From Albula goreensis (Eukaryota > Chordata > Actinopteri > Albuliformes > Albulidae), in contig CM040746.1 in assembly GCA_022829145.1 (NCBI GenBank), forward strand, positions 8,140,684-8,204,683: DNA of 64,000 bases, in the 5' to 3' direction. Positions 23,421 to 36,360 of the stretch are shown here, piece after piece. The stretch's first letter is position 1. Each line of letters opens with the position of its first letter. A program made the position numbers and the translations under genes. The notes beneath the pieces were generated by a model that was not told the origin of the DNA, did not search any database, and saw only the letters and a list, made by a program, of their open reading frames with translations.

Positions 23421-26400
23421 TTATATTCTTGCCCTTCATCTTGTTTTTCCTTTTAACTTGCACTGATAGGAACCAACAAGCTATAGATAATGCAAGCTTG
23501 AATATTGCTCAAATGCTGCCTGTGCTTCTTTTGTGTCTGTGTAATAACCCACTTTATTCAAATTTGTAGCGTGCCACATCCTTTTTTTCGGGGGAGTTAT
23601 CATTATTTATGCAGGTTGCATGTTCGGAATGACTCGCTCCAAAATATTGCAGAAGAGAATGAAAACCCATTTCGAACGCGGCCATGCATCAGTGTGTGAA
23701 CCGTTTATAAGTTTTCTAATCTAAGCAAGACCATGGCTGCTTTTTTTGGGGGGAGTAAACAGACAGCAATTTTGAGGGATTTGTATAGCCTGGCCAAGCA
23801 GATGCAGAGCACCACTGCTGTATTAGCAAACAAGCAAAAAGGTCAGCTTGCTTTTTTTCTTTCTTATTTCCTTCCCCCTATCTATGTGCTACTAAAATTT
23901 TACTGTACAAGCATACATGTTAGCATTCACTCCATGGGTAGATATGCGTCTTTGCAAAAGTGGTTTGTTATTTCAGGTTGAACCTTGTCTTCACGTTACA
24001 CCTGTCCCATATCAATGGTGTCATACACACTACTCAGGCTTGACTGTTGATATCGATCTTTCTGGGATTCATTGCTGAAGCGCTTTTGCTGTATTTAATT
24101 TTATACTGTATTATGCAGAAAAAAACCTATGAAATCTTATAAGTCATCACAAAAGTAAGGCTAGTGGCTGGTACATGAATGTGGTGCACTTAATCACATT
24201 GATGCAAAATGTGAAAGTCAATGTCTACCTAAATCATGCTTCCAAACAGAGCGATGAAACCAGTGCCTGAAAATGACCACAGCTGGCTGCTTAACTTCCT
24301 TTGAAATGACTGAAATGACTCTAAAATTATCCTGAAAGAGATGCATCATAGACCATAAGAGAGATATGATACCATTGAAAAATTCTATGGTGCCCTAATT
24401 ACCCAACAACAATTATGTCAGATAGATGATGAATTTTGGGGATGTTTGTAAGAACCAGACCAAAAAGTATTGGATAAATTTAGCAGGACCAAAAGGATGC
24501 AGCTTTGAGGTATGAAAATACTGGTCAACTGAGCAAAAAGGCCAGACTTAAACTGAAACTATCATGCTTTCTATTAATAAAAATGAAACATGTATCATAA
24601 TCAGAGGTGTGTTCTCCCAGATGCCACGGAAACCAGGCCTCTGAAAAAATCAAAGTCAATAAAGAAAATGAAATACAGACCCTTGTCTCTGTGTTCTAGA
24701 ATGCTCTGTGATTTCCCTTGAATGCTATTGCCACTTTCAGTCTATAATCATATTCTTTCACTTTTGCTGGTGCAGTGAGTGAACCCCTACTGATTAAATG
24801 GTATTAATCTGAAAAAAAAATGGGAATAGAGAGTTAAGAAATGGAAGAGCTACAAAAGAGGAAATTCAAACAAGCACAGCGGCTCTGCAAGAAAAGAGTC
24901 TGCTTTTGGAATTTTGTCCCCTGTTTCACGAATCAGACTACATGTACGGACATTACGTCTTTCAATTAGTCATTTATTTCAAGGGTTGAATTTACATGGG
25001 ACTTTCATATCGGCAGGATCACTGTGCATATGATAAATCCAAAATGGCTCTGCTGGCAAAAGCAAGAGCAACCTAATCGAGAGATCCAGTAAATGAGAAA
25101 GTAACCAGGAGTCATTGCTAATGTATTCCCTCACTTTCTATATTCCCAAGGATAATCAGCAAAGAGCTATTGGAAGAACTATGCTCTTCCAATAGGTGCA
25201 GAGTTGATCACGATGCAAAAATCAGATAAGTAAACAAAAGATGAAGACAAGAGGTAAGGCATGACAATACTGATTGGAGAGTTTGGAACAAGTAAGAGAG
25301 CTTTGAAATACCATCCAGACAACTGGTGAACAAACTTTGAGGAACAATGTCACCTTATGAATAAACTCATTCCTTTTTTTAACTACTGGGTCAATATTTA
25401 CAACTGGAAAGATTCATTTGATGTTGCCAGTTTTAAATTATCTATGTGGGCAAAAGTACTTCTGCAGTTATTATGTGCTGCATGGTAAATACACTATGTG
25501 GCACACAAGTATTCTGCAACTGATACCCATTCCGCTTCCTATTTTTGTCTTATTCAGGATGTGGTTAAACTACCTCCAGCTGTTTTAATCAGTTAAGCTA
25601 AAAATATGAATGAAGACATCAGCTGAAACATTCAAGCGATTAACAATGAAATAGTTTACACACCAGCTCAGTATACTTGAAATATTACTTTATCGTGTGG
25701 AACACTGACACTCAATTCAAATAATGTTTCCAGCTGTTTAACATTGTTCGCAGTTCAAACTATTTTTTGGACTGTTGGATGTCTTTTAATGGTGACAGAG
25801 TGCAATGACATTTCACGGACACATGCTTCAGACAGTAGTAAGACATAAGATTCAGCCCACAGTGAGTACAGACTCAGGGCCATTGTCTTACCTACCGTCA
25901 AGCAAATTAAACATGTCTGTAGAACACACGGGCTACCACATGCATAGCAGCATACCAAGTACACAGTGAAAGTGAACACAGACATAGATGTAAGTAACAC
26001 ATCACTAAAATCAAATCAGTAATCACAAAATCTACCTGAAATGACATAAAAACCATCATGGGACACTGAAATGCCATGGTGGAATTAGCCAAAGCTAATT
26101 TTTACAGAGAGATGTGGCCAATTATTCGAAAAACCTAGAATAACATGTGGCAGAGGAATGTTGACATAGCTGAGTTGATTAAACATTGACTATGTTATAT
26201 TTTACCAGAGAAACGCAAACAGATTTTTTTTAAAATGGAAAGAAAATGCCCTGCTTTTAAACCCATGCTTTTCCCAGTTCACTCTAGTTTCAGACCATAC
26301 AGTGAGTCCTTATGAGATTACAGGTTTGTTTGACTGAATGTAGCGTATGCCCCTTAGGGAAATGAACGGTAGGTACACAGAATCAGTCATTTTCATTTGT

Positions 26401-26784
26401 CCCCTGATAGTTATGCACCGGCCGTTGAATAGTGACATATGTCAACAGCACCGCATGTCATTCATTGTGTCAAAGTTAATAAAACCTATTGGGTAGAGTA
26501 CATGGCTCATACAGGGTTATCTCAAATTCTCGTTTTGGTATGTTATCCATTCTGTCATCATTCTGAAATATAGAATATCATATTGTGTATAATATAGGTC
26601 CCAACACAGCACTCACTGAGGAAATTCAGGCATCTCCAAGAGATGAATAGTGAGATCTGGACAAAACGGAACTGAAGATTCTGAGTATTAACAGAGTAAG
26701 TGGATTCAATTGAATCTAGCCCATTATGTTCATTACCCACAGCTAAACAAGCTTGTCATGAGCCATAGACAGAATGCAGACTAG
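23421..26784. other. intergenic, AT-rich, no gene seen
   Basis: Unique-looking sequence. The part from about 24,240 to 25,440 is A-rich on the plus strand and reads like decayed element or pseudogene debris, but no protein family can be recognised. A short hairpin lies at 25,167-25,195. Confidence 0.4.
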
Positions 26785-27035
26785 AGCTGCAACAATTAGT
26801 CAATTAGTCGATCGAAAGAAAAGTAATCACCAACCATTTTGATAACCGATTAATCGTTTTGAAGCAAAAATGCCAAAAATTTGATGGTTCTGTGTTCTCA
26901 TATGTGTGTATCTCATTAGCTGCTTTTCGTAGTCTTACATTATCGTAAGTTGAATATTTTGGGGTTTTGGACTGCTGGTCAGACAAAACACGACATTTAA
27001 TGGTGTCACCTTGTGCTCTACTACTGGTCCCAATG
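26785..27035. mobile_element. hAT-type non-autonomous transposon (MITE), one end
   Basis: It begins TAGAGCTGCAACAATTAGTC, the well-known terminal sequence of a teleost hAT-related element. It continues through GATAACCGATTAATCG and the inner block GGGGTTTTGGACTGCTGGTC-AGACAAAACACGACATTT-ATGGTGTCACCTTG, which I also recognise. The matching far terminal repeat is not seen, so the copy is truncated or rearranged. Confidence 0.7.
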
Positions 27036-27901
27036 TGTAGTTTGTAATTTGTAAGTGAAGGGAAAACACATACCTTAACGTCCAGTTCGGACCCAATACA
27101 GTCTCTGTTTGACAATGAAAGCTGTCAGCAAACAAAAAAAGCCATTTAAATAGCATTTAATGTTCCTTTGTCGTTCCCTTGTCTTTACCGTGTTTTATGA
27201 TTGGCTGTTGTAATTATGTGCTTCTCTTGTACTGGAATACCAAAGTAGCACCAGCCATGTTTAAATATTAAGGGCTAATTAAGAAAACATGAAGTGTTAA
27301 GACACTATTAAGTGGTAACTATTTATTTTTTTAGGCGTTCGTAGTAAACGAAAGAGAGACTTCCTCTTTCACCTTGCTTCATGCTGCCGCAAAATTACAA
27401 ACAGGAAGTGACTGGAGCATTCATTCCGGTCACAGAGTGGCATGGATATGCCCCATAGTCCTGCTACACTGAGGATCTGACAGAACAGACCGTTCCAAAA
27501 GCTCATCAAACTATACAACGCTGTATCCACACACAACACATCTCAATATGTGTCTACTTACATTGCTCTAAAGAAATTATGAATGAGTCATAAGTCCTTG
27601 TAGTGTGAGGGTTTTATAATTATATGTCCCATGTGTTTCTCTTAGGGGTTCTGAATGGATATGACTGACAAGCTCTTAACATGGTAGGAAGTGTGGTTCA
27701 AATGCCACTGCAATGTGACATGTTAAACCATCTCTCTCTTCCTATGGTATCAGCACAGCTCTGCTCATCTGATAATTCTGAGCACAGAGAACTTCGGGAA
27801 CCTTTCTCAGATCAGGGTATAGATAAACAGACACAGGAATGGGGAATACAAATCACTGGAGGGCAGGTACCAGTGTACTTACTTATGGTACTACAGAGCA
27901 A

Positions 27902-27904
<3 letters not shown>
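27036..27904. other. intergenic, no gene seen
   Basis: AT-rich sequence. Part of 27,036-27,470 may be further degraded transposon sequence but shows nothing I can name. Confidence 0.35.

Positions 27905-27974
<70 letters not shown>
27905..27974. repeat. (GT)n microsatellite, about 35 units
   Basis: A pure GT run of 70 bases, followed by CACCAGGAGG. The apparent Cys-Val repeat frame across it is an artefact. Confidence 0.95.
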
Positions 27975-27975
<1 letters not shown>

Positions 27976-28199
27976 ACCAGGAGGTTGGAGGTGAATTAAA
28001 ATGTTTCCCTGAGAAAACCTCTGTGTCTGGAACACAATATCACGAATTACCTCACATTCCGATTTTTCTAACCCTAGTGCTAAAAATCAAAGGTCAGGTA
28101 TTACAGCTGGTTTAAGTGACACAGAACATTATTGCCTGAGCTACTTTCCAACTTTCCTGGTGCACTTAAACATTAGATTAATTACCAGACTTGCCTTTT

Positions 28200-28870
28200 C
28201 CAACCTCCAAAATGGCCATGTTTAATCTACACTCATCATGAAAAGACTATTGCGATTTTGAAAAGATTGCTTGAGTTTTCACATGACTCAGACGGAAAAT
28301 TAAAAGGGGTTCTGACCAGCCTTTCGCTGGTCCTTCATAATTTTTAATTAATGACTCATGAGTCAAGAAGAGAGGGGGATTCTCTCTTCTTTTGAAGACA
28401 TAATTAAATATTGAACTTTCAGTTGAGTTTAGTTTGAACTGGAGTTTTTAAGGCTCTTTCACACTCTTGGGTTCTTGCTGTGGTCCTCTTCACAGTAGGA
28501 GAGATGCGTATGACTGTGATTGGTGGTTTAATTTGCAGATGGCCGTCAGCTGGCCCCCTACATGACGAGGCAGTCCTCCCTTCAAACAAACCTTCAAACC
28601 CCTCTCTCTCTGCTCTTTTTTTCTGTTGGCAGAGTGCTTGGTCTGGAATACGTGAGTCTGAGAGCGATGAACAAGACAAACTGTCATATCGGAGCTCCGT
28701 GACTCTTTCTGCCACCGAGGGGCTCCATGTCAGGAGATAAGATTCTATCTCCCTGCCAATTTATTCTACATGAAATGGGAGACCAGAGGCCGAGCTTCTT
28801 TTCCACAGATCCCCATTATCAGCCAACGCCGGTCACTAGCGCTGTAATCGGATCAGTCAAGATAAAGAGT
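28200..28870. promoter_or_regulatory. candidate conserved non-coding cluster with double AP-1-like palindrome
   Basis: Complex sequence with TTTTTAATTAATGACTCATG at about 28,341. The 14-base perfect palindrome TGACTCATGAGTCA (28,352-28,365) contains two overlapping AP-1/TRE-type sites next to TTAATTAA. Downstream, 28,440-28,870 keeps balanced composition (GGCCGTCAGCTGGCCCCC, CTAGCGCTGTAATCGGATC). Known motif identity is firm; enhancer function is inference. Confidence 0.4.
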
Positions 28871-30100
28871 ACCATGTTGCTGTCTTTCTATTTTCTGATG
28901 GCAGATACAGACTCTGATCTTTTTCAGGGGACTGCTCCTTTACCCCAGCTTCATCTGCCTAGACTGAAGTTCCTTCCTTTCTTTAGCTTGCTGCCAAGTT
29001 TTTTTAAGAACATTCAATGGTTTTTTTCCAAAGCACACATTCAATTGTAATATGAACATACTCTAACAGCAGACCATGTTTAGCTGCAAATGAAATGCAA
29101 CCTTGTACGGTAATTGATTGGCCTTCGGAAAATACTTGCTTTGAGATGAATAAAGCACTCTTTGTATCATAATTCACATGATTATTTTGTGACATCACAA
29201 GTGGGTAACCATATTTACCAAACATTTTGCTCAAGTTTTGGACATGAAGTGTCACAGTCATGAAAGTGAACTACCTTAACCAGTCACATGCTTTCTTTGT
29301 CTTTTCACGCTAGCCTAACAATTTTGCACGTATGAAATGTTTCAGCAGACCAGGCCCTGCCTTTCAAAATATTTTGTGTTATCACACTTAATACTGCATT
29401 ATTACAGTATCCTTTCTACAGCATATTGCTGTCTAGACTTGCTAATCGTGTACAGTATGTGACTCTGTTAATCTACTGTATGTAATTTATAAAACAGAAT
29501 GCAAATGAGGTGTTTGTATATTTAGTTAAGACTGGAGGATATGCATTTTTTAAGTCATTTTTTAAAACTTTCGAATCACGTTGAATATAACTATTTAACA
29601 GGCTGTGACAAGGTTTTTGTGCATTTTTCAAAGAGTGAATTCCATCCCAGAACCACATACCTCATATATTATTCCTTCAACAAAACTATTTTGACACCAA
29701 ATTCATATTGCACAGAATAGGCTATCACATCTTTTAGATTACAGTAGGCCATGAGTATATTGTACATTTCCTGAGATGAGTGAAAGTCTTCCACTCATAT
29801 ACTGTATACTAAGAGGTAAATTCACAGAGGACATATGAACAAAGGCCTGCAAGTAAAAGGATTATATAAATATACATTAGTAAATATTACAGTGATCATA
29901 GAACAGGAAAATGACAAATCATTCAATACTTGTATTCACTTTAAAACATAATTATTGAGCACAGAGTGCTTTCCACTCAAAAAAGGATTGTGCCCTCCAT
30001 AAGACGACCCTGCTTCAGAATTCAAAATATAATTTACAAATGGGCCAATTATGAGAGAGCAGGACATTTTCATCAAATCCATATAAATCTCACAGCAACT
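28871..30100. other. intergenic, AT-rich, no gene seen
   Basis: Low-GC unique sequence; no element or coding signal recognised. Confidence 0.4.
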
Positions 30101-30765
30101 TGAAACAATTATGCTGTTTCTCGCGGCGGTCTCTCTCCCCTCCTCTATTTAAATGGGCCAGGTTATTAGAATTTGTAATTGCATTGGGTGCATTATTTCT
30201 CGTTAATGCAGTTCAATAGGTACTGTAATTGTTTGCTCCCAGGCAATTGAAGGAAACCAAACACAGGAGACGGATCAGCTGAGGAGAGCATTAGAGATGC
30301 TGCGCGGAGCAATAACCGCGGAGGCAGCGCGGGAGCTCGCGGCCCGCCGGCCCGATCATTTCAGCTCGCATCGACGGCGCGCTTTTCTAATGGGATTCGG
30401 TAATGATCACACAAATGGCCTCGATTATGGAAATGTCCTGTGCAATCGGTGTGTTTTCTCTCCTCCCTCTGCCTCCTTGTGTTGAGGGCATCTTGATGCA
30501 TATTGGGATAGAAAGTACTCGCCCCCCGACACTTCACTCGTTTACCATAAAAGTCCAGCTGTTGTTGGAGCTCCGGGCTGAAGTCATTGCAATTCGCGGT
30601 ACGGTATTACGAGGCCTGATTCCCCCTGGGCTTTGGGACGGTTCGGGGAATGGAGGCGGTGAGCTGCTCTGGACCATTCACCCTGAGCATCGCATTGTCC
30701 GCCAAAACTCACTACCGCTTGACTAATTAATGATCAAGAGCGGAATGAGCACACTGTTAGCTATT
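30101..30765. promoter_or_regulatory. candidate conserved element with small CpG cluster
   Basis: AT-rich conserved-looking sequence (TTGTAATTGCATTGGGTGC, CGTTAATGCAGTTCAATAGG) surrounds a CpG-dense core at about 30,298-30,400 (CGCGGAGGCAGCGCGGGAGC; GCATCGACGGCGCGC). Dense CpG is unusual in this desert and suggests an unmethylated regulatory element or an orphan CpG island promoter. Two overlapping plus frames (62 and 107 codons) have no family resemblance. Confidence 0.45.
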
Positions 30766-32860
30766 TGATTATATGCAGCAATGCGAGAAACCAACAGTAC
30801 CTGAACTAAGGCAGTCGATTCCTAACTGACTCGCACCTACTCCTTGTATTCCGTCCTTGTGTGACTGACAACAGAGGCATGCTGTTTCTGAACAAGGATG
30901 AAACACAATGAGAAAAATATAACCTAACAGGGTTTCAAACTCCAAGGCTTGCCATCCACTCTGCTCAACACGAGATGCGATTATCTCGCCGAGATGAAGA
31001 CAGAGACACCCCTAGATGAGGTAATCAATTGTACTGTTGCCATGGGACTAGGGGTTGGTGTCACCTTCAGGAACAAAAACTGAAAAACTTTCTGATCCCT
31101 GCTGTATTCTTATCAGCTACGTTCCCTTGGCAAGATCAGGCAACTACTATGCGTTAGCCTAAAAATACAAAGCAGTGGAAGGTGGGTTAATGTTCTCAGC
31201 TAATCCATAAAGCCTGCATCCTGATGAAAGATGTCTATAGGTCATTGATGGTGGTTGCTAAGTACCCTTTGTCCAGTTCTTTTAATTGAAGAAACCGGAC
31301 AAACATCTGCCATTTTCTGTATCAGACGCTACAATTTAACATTATTTTTAAAGGATTTGTGCAAGCCAGTACATTTTGATTGCATTTCTTTTGTCCCGAG
31401 AGGAACTTCCTGTTCTGCAGTCGGTTCCATTAAAAAAAATGTCATATTTCAGCCCTGAAATACTTGTGATCTTTGTCTGAACTGTTTTGTTGTTTTCGGA
31501 CAGTCTCTTAGCCCAGGGGAAAGAACGAGCCATTGTGACATCAGATCCTCCAGGTGGAAAAGAGTCCTCAGCTATCCTCTGTGTTAACATTGCAGGTCAC
31601 CAGACTGGAGAATGCCAGTCTGTCATTTCGGGGGAACGGAGAAGGAATGGGCTTGTGTCGTCCTAAATTTAACTTCATATTTATAGCTTTAACACGGTAC
31701 AGCATTCCATGCGTCCGTAAACTGTAGAGAAACACAAATATCGAAATGTGTGATATTTCACATGCTTGTACTAGTTATTGGCTCAGTACCGCATATGACA
31801 TTATAAGGTTAGACAAGCCTGTGAATTTCTCTGTGCCAGGTCTTTGTAAAACAAGCAACGCCAACTTTCGCTTCCATTCAAAATGCAGTTTTACTCTCTA
31901 AAAATCTGTGGTACTTCATTCAAAATCAACAAGAATCAAAACAATCTTTCCATATAAAGACGTTGGATGGGATTCAGTCAAAAAGAAAAAAAAATAGCTC
32001 CCAGTAAAAATAGCTACTAAAAGAAAAGAAAAAAAAAGTTCTTGGCATATTTAATCATCAATATGCAAATACATGTGAGGTCTCAGACAGAACTGTGAAC
32101 TGTGAATTCAGACGGATGTTTCATCTTATTAGGGACCGTTTAATAATCACACTTATTCACTGTAGATAGTGGCACGGTATAGATAGTAAAATACAGCCAC
32201 TGTACAATTTATGCAAAAAACAGTGGGTGCTGAAATCATATCCGTTTGAATCATATACCTTATGCATTTGTTTCATAAGGGTAGTCATTGACAGTCAATG
32301 ACAAATTTTCTGGGTAAGGTAAAAAGAAATCATATTTTTGGAGAGGGGGGGGGTGGAAGACATGTTTTCCCATGTTGACCTGTATTTCTTCTTGGGAAAT
32401 TAACAGTGCATGTCACGGCTTTGTGTGGCGGTCTCAGCCCACCCTGACCTCGTTTTTAAACAAATTCCCCGAACTCAAGAGTGTTGCCTATAATCAAGAT
32501 GCTCAAGCTACATGTCAAATTCAGCATAGCTGTGAATGACTAGCCTTATATGAGAGTCTTATTCAAATAATACACTTTGAAGGGCATCCTTTATTTCTGC
32601 ACAGAACACTCAATATATATGGAGAAAAATCAGGGTCAACAACTCAGAAGGAAAAACAATGAAGAATCTTATTTCCTGGGGTTTTTTTAAGCTTTTTTTT
32701 TTTTTTTTTGAAGGTTCACAGATGCCTTAGTTTGGCCTAAATGTTTACGGTTATTTCATTACATTTGGAGATCAATGGGTTCTCTTCTGTGATGATGAGC
32801 AATGCTTGTGTAACTGCCAAGTCAAATGATAATCTGGAATGCATTATTATTCATTGAGAA
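30766..32860. other. intergenic, no gene seen
   Basis: Contains a short G run (about 32,344-32,352), a 19-base hairpin (32,284-32,302) and a T run at 32,693-32,709. The piece near 31,480-31,650 is more complex but has no diagnostic feature. Confidence 0.4.
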
Positions 32861-32869
32861 ACATGTGGC

Positions 32870-33060
32870 GTAGCAGAAACCTCATTAATACACTGACTTA
32901 AAGACTGACTCATTCTCATCAAATCGCTGCTGAATAAGAAAACAGTATTAATTACAGCTCGTCTGTGTGGTATTTTTTATCTGATATCAAACCGCCGCAC
33001 GTCAATAGGGAACCTGACCCTAGCTCTCATCGGCATGTAAACAGGAAGGTGATTAAGAAA
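32870..33060. promoter_or_regulatory. candidate conserved non-coding element
   Basis: CCTCATTAATACACTGAC, AACAGTATTAATTACAGCTC and CAAACCGCCGCACGTCAATAG lie in complex sequence. There are several homeobox-type ATTA cores, and nothing coding is visible. Confidence 0.35.
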
Positions 33061-34779
33061 TGAAGCCAGTGACAAAAACATTTTTTTTCCCATGAACAAT
33101 TTTAGTCAGGAGACTACATGCGACCAGCGGGGTCTCAGTCTCTTGCATTGCAGTGAATAAATAAATTGTGTTCATTTGATCAAGGGGTAGCAATGTTCCC
33201 TGATATCTCATCAATACATAATTTAGGAAAGTGATGACTGAGTAACAGTACTGTATTGAAAATTCATGTTGGTAAAATTATATAATGGGAATGTGACAGC
33301 ATAAATACAATGCATTCATGTTAGCACAGGCAATTTGCATCCACAATTTTCGCAGGCTGTGTAAAAATCATGAGATATAATGATTTCAACATTTTCAGGA
33401 AAAATGACTGGGTAACTTTAACTTCGCAACAAATTTCTAGTCAGGTATTTTATTGCCAAAAAGGCAAAATAAGACAATAAATTTAATTCAGAATTACTAT
33501 ATTGGAAATATTATAGTAATTATATTGGAAAAATAAAGTGAAACAATATATTATTCATAGATGACTGCTACCATTGTTCCTCATGGAAACAGTAAGACGC
33601 GTTTTCAAACCAGGCAGCAGCAAGGTGCTGTCTGTATTAATTTTAATGTGGAACGATCCCCTCCCGCTCCACCCACAGTACTATAGGGTAGGATGGCAGT
33701 GGCCCACCCTCTGGTGAACCTGGAATGGATTTTGCCCAAATTTCCTGCCGCTGCCCAAGGCTAGCCATGGCAATCACCGCTGCTGGCCATCATCACCTAG
33801 AGAGTTAACCAGAATCATGGGTGTTAGCATTGCTGCTGCTATGACTGCAGTCCACATGGTGCATGTGCTTTGTGAACGCCATAGTGAGAATGAGCCAGCT
33901 CACCAAAAACAGGATGAAACTAAACCCTGGAAATTCATGTAATGATATTCATACTGAAATCGATAATGACATTAATACTGAAACTACTGAAAAATTAAAC
34001 TACATTTTTGAAAATTTGAAAATTATAGCAGTCTTTTGGTCTGTTGGGTAGGCAAACAGTGATCACATAGCATACCAAGCTTCTCAACAGAATATAATAA
34101 GCACCCATGCCTCAGTTTAATTTATAGGAATGTGTGTCTGTATGCAGAGATAATGTCTATTGATATACCTATATACTGTAAGACAAATCCTATATGGAAT
34201 GGTGTGCATATTTTTATGGTCTGACTTCGCCAAACATTACTGCAGCCATTTACTAAAATCAAGATATTTGACTTCTGTTTCTTTATTTTTATAGTACCTC
34301 CTGAACAGGTCCTGAAAAATGTTGTGTCATGGTTACTGTTTAGTTGAATATCTTTGTGACCTTTCTCATTTCTCCCCTCTTATTTTTATTCTTTAATTTC
34401 CATGTCGAAACTTTCCAGTGATTCATATATCGCTGTGACTGTTTACTTCCTCTATGAGTAATAAAAACAAATGGTCACAAAACAACATCTGCATTATGAG
34501 TTCAATAAAAATGTGCAGGAGAACATAAAAAGTTAACAAAGTGAAAGAAACCAGTATTTTCAAGGAATATCTTATGGGGCCCAGAACTTGAACTCAGTGC
34601 GATGGATTGGGCAAATGAAGTATCGTCATGATCAAATGGTCCTCAAAGGGCTTAAGCTCTTGTCAAAATGTATTCGAGACTGAAATCCACCCTACATATT
34701 AGACTTTACACCTATTTCCGGTGGAAATATGCATGGAAAATTTAAATCCGGTATGTCCTACCCCTGTCTTACAGTCGTG
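33061..34779. other. intergenic, AT-rich, no gene seen
   Basis: No repeat recognised. The GC-richer patch at about 33,600-33,850 has no open frame of note and I cannot classify it. Confidence 0.35.
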
Positions 34780-34983
34780 ATAGGGCAGTAGTGTAAGAGT
34801 TAGGAAACTAGTGTTGTAATTCAGAGGTTGCAGGTTCAGTTCTCACACATAATGCTGCTATTGTACCGTTAAGAAAGGTAGTTCATCTTAACTGCTTCAG
34901 TAAAAGGCCTTTTGTATAAATGGCGAGTATATAAAATCGTAAACTGTTTAAGTTGCCTGAATAAGAGCATCTGAGAAATGTTG
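34780..34983 (+). repeat. tRNA-derived SINE, nearly full length
   Basis: Head: GGGCAGTAGTGTAAGAGTTAG (A-box region), then GAGGTTGCAGGTTCAGTTCT (B box close to GGTTCGANTCC). Body: CTGCTTCAGTAAAAGGC and TTGTATAAATGGCGAG. Tail: AAGTTGCCTGAATAAGAGCATCTGAGAAATG, the common teleost SINE tail. This is the same body and tail type as the antisense copy at 6.3 kb. Divergence from the remembered consensus suggests an old insertion. Confidence 0.75.
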
Positions 34984-36360
34984 ATGTTTTCCTTTCTCTC
35001 CTCCGCCACATGGAAAACACAGTACCACCTCACTCAAACCCACCAATCAATCAAAACCACACAAACCCACAAGCACCATACAAATGCATTTTATACAAAT
35101 GATGTCAGAGTAGTAATAAGGAAAATGTAGGGAGAGTGATATGTGTGCTTTAATAACTTGTCCATAAAGCTTTCTATAGAAAGTTCTGGATCCATATTAT
35201 CTTTATCATCACAGTTTACAAAAAGCAACCATTACACTAAAATAAATAATAATTTCCAGTCTGGTCTATGCTTCTGATGAGTCGTCACAAAAAAAGTTGT
35301 TTTGCTTGGCTGATTCAGTAAAAAGCGACAATACCAAACTGCTCCTGGGAGGTACCGCAAAATGCATTTTCAGTCCGTTATTTGATGCATCTTAAGCTGC
35401 CTGCTCAGCAACACTCTTCTTGGGTAACAGCTTTCAATTTCTCTGACATATACACACTTATTTCCTTTTGCCAGTTCCATCCTTTTGTTTCTAATTTAAT
35501 TTTTTCATTATTATTTTCTTTAATGAGAGTAAAAGATAGTTACCATAAAATCATACGGCTAGTGGGAGGCTAAAAAGTGAAAGTATCCTATTTCAAAAAT
35601 TTGGCAACAATTATTTAGGTGAAGTAACTGTTTATACCATTTAAAGATTCAAACTCTTTAAATAGTATTTTGATGTAATTTTATGAGTTACAAACCATGC
35701 CTGTTCCTGGGATATTTATATCACTGAGGTATATATGTTGAATATATACAATATATAAATATAAGTATATGCAAGCATAAATGTGTGTGTTAATAAATAA
35801 AAATAAGTAAAAGAAACACAAATGTAAAATTCTGTATTCGAAGGCAACATAATATCTCAATTGAAATACAAGGTTTGGGACTGCAGAGCAGATCATCATC
35901 ACAGAGCACTGTTCCTCTGTGTGTGGACCTGAGAGTCTGCTTTGTGCAGGGCATGGCTGGCAGGCCTAAGATGAGACACTTATTAGAATTCAAATCCTAT
36001 TAGAGTTATGATCACTGAGGTAAGGAGGGATTGAAGCCAAAAACCCCTCTAAAGCAAAAATCTACAGGTTATCATTAGCCAGAATGCTAACACCATCGCA
36101 AATGATGGAAATAAGTGCTTTGCTGAAAAAATGTAACCCCAAAATGAAACATAAATACTAAATAATAGACATTTGGCTGATCTTTTCCCAGATAAACTTC
36201 TTTACTGCGATGTCTGAGAGTTTGAGCATGTTACACACACAGTTTCGGAAAAACAAAGTATTTCTTGGACTATGCTCTGCACACAAGTTTCCAGAGAATG
36301 TGATGGATAAACCTCTCGAGCGAGCTGTTCTCAGTTGGATAAGACATATCTCAGCTACAA
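34984..36360. other. intergenic, AT-rich, no gene seen
   Basis: Unique-looking AT-rich sequence with a TA-rich stretch at 35,725-35,775; no coding signal. Confidence 0.4.

Noticed and set aside
27909-28115. Frame with a long Cys-Val repeat
   Set aside because: Translation of the (GT)n microsatellite; the same applies to the frame over 58,165-58,259.
30297-30726. Two overlapping plus frames over a CpG-rich core
   Set aside because: No family similarity, no supporting splice sites and no downstream exon. The surrounding sequence looks regulatory, so I kept it as a candidate element.
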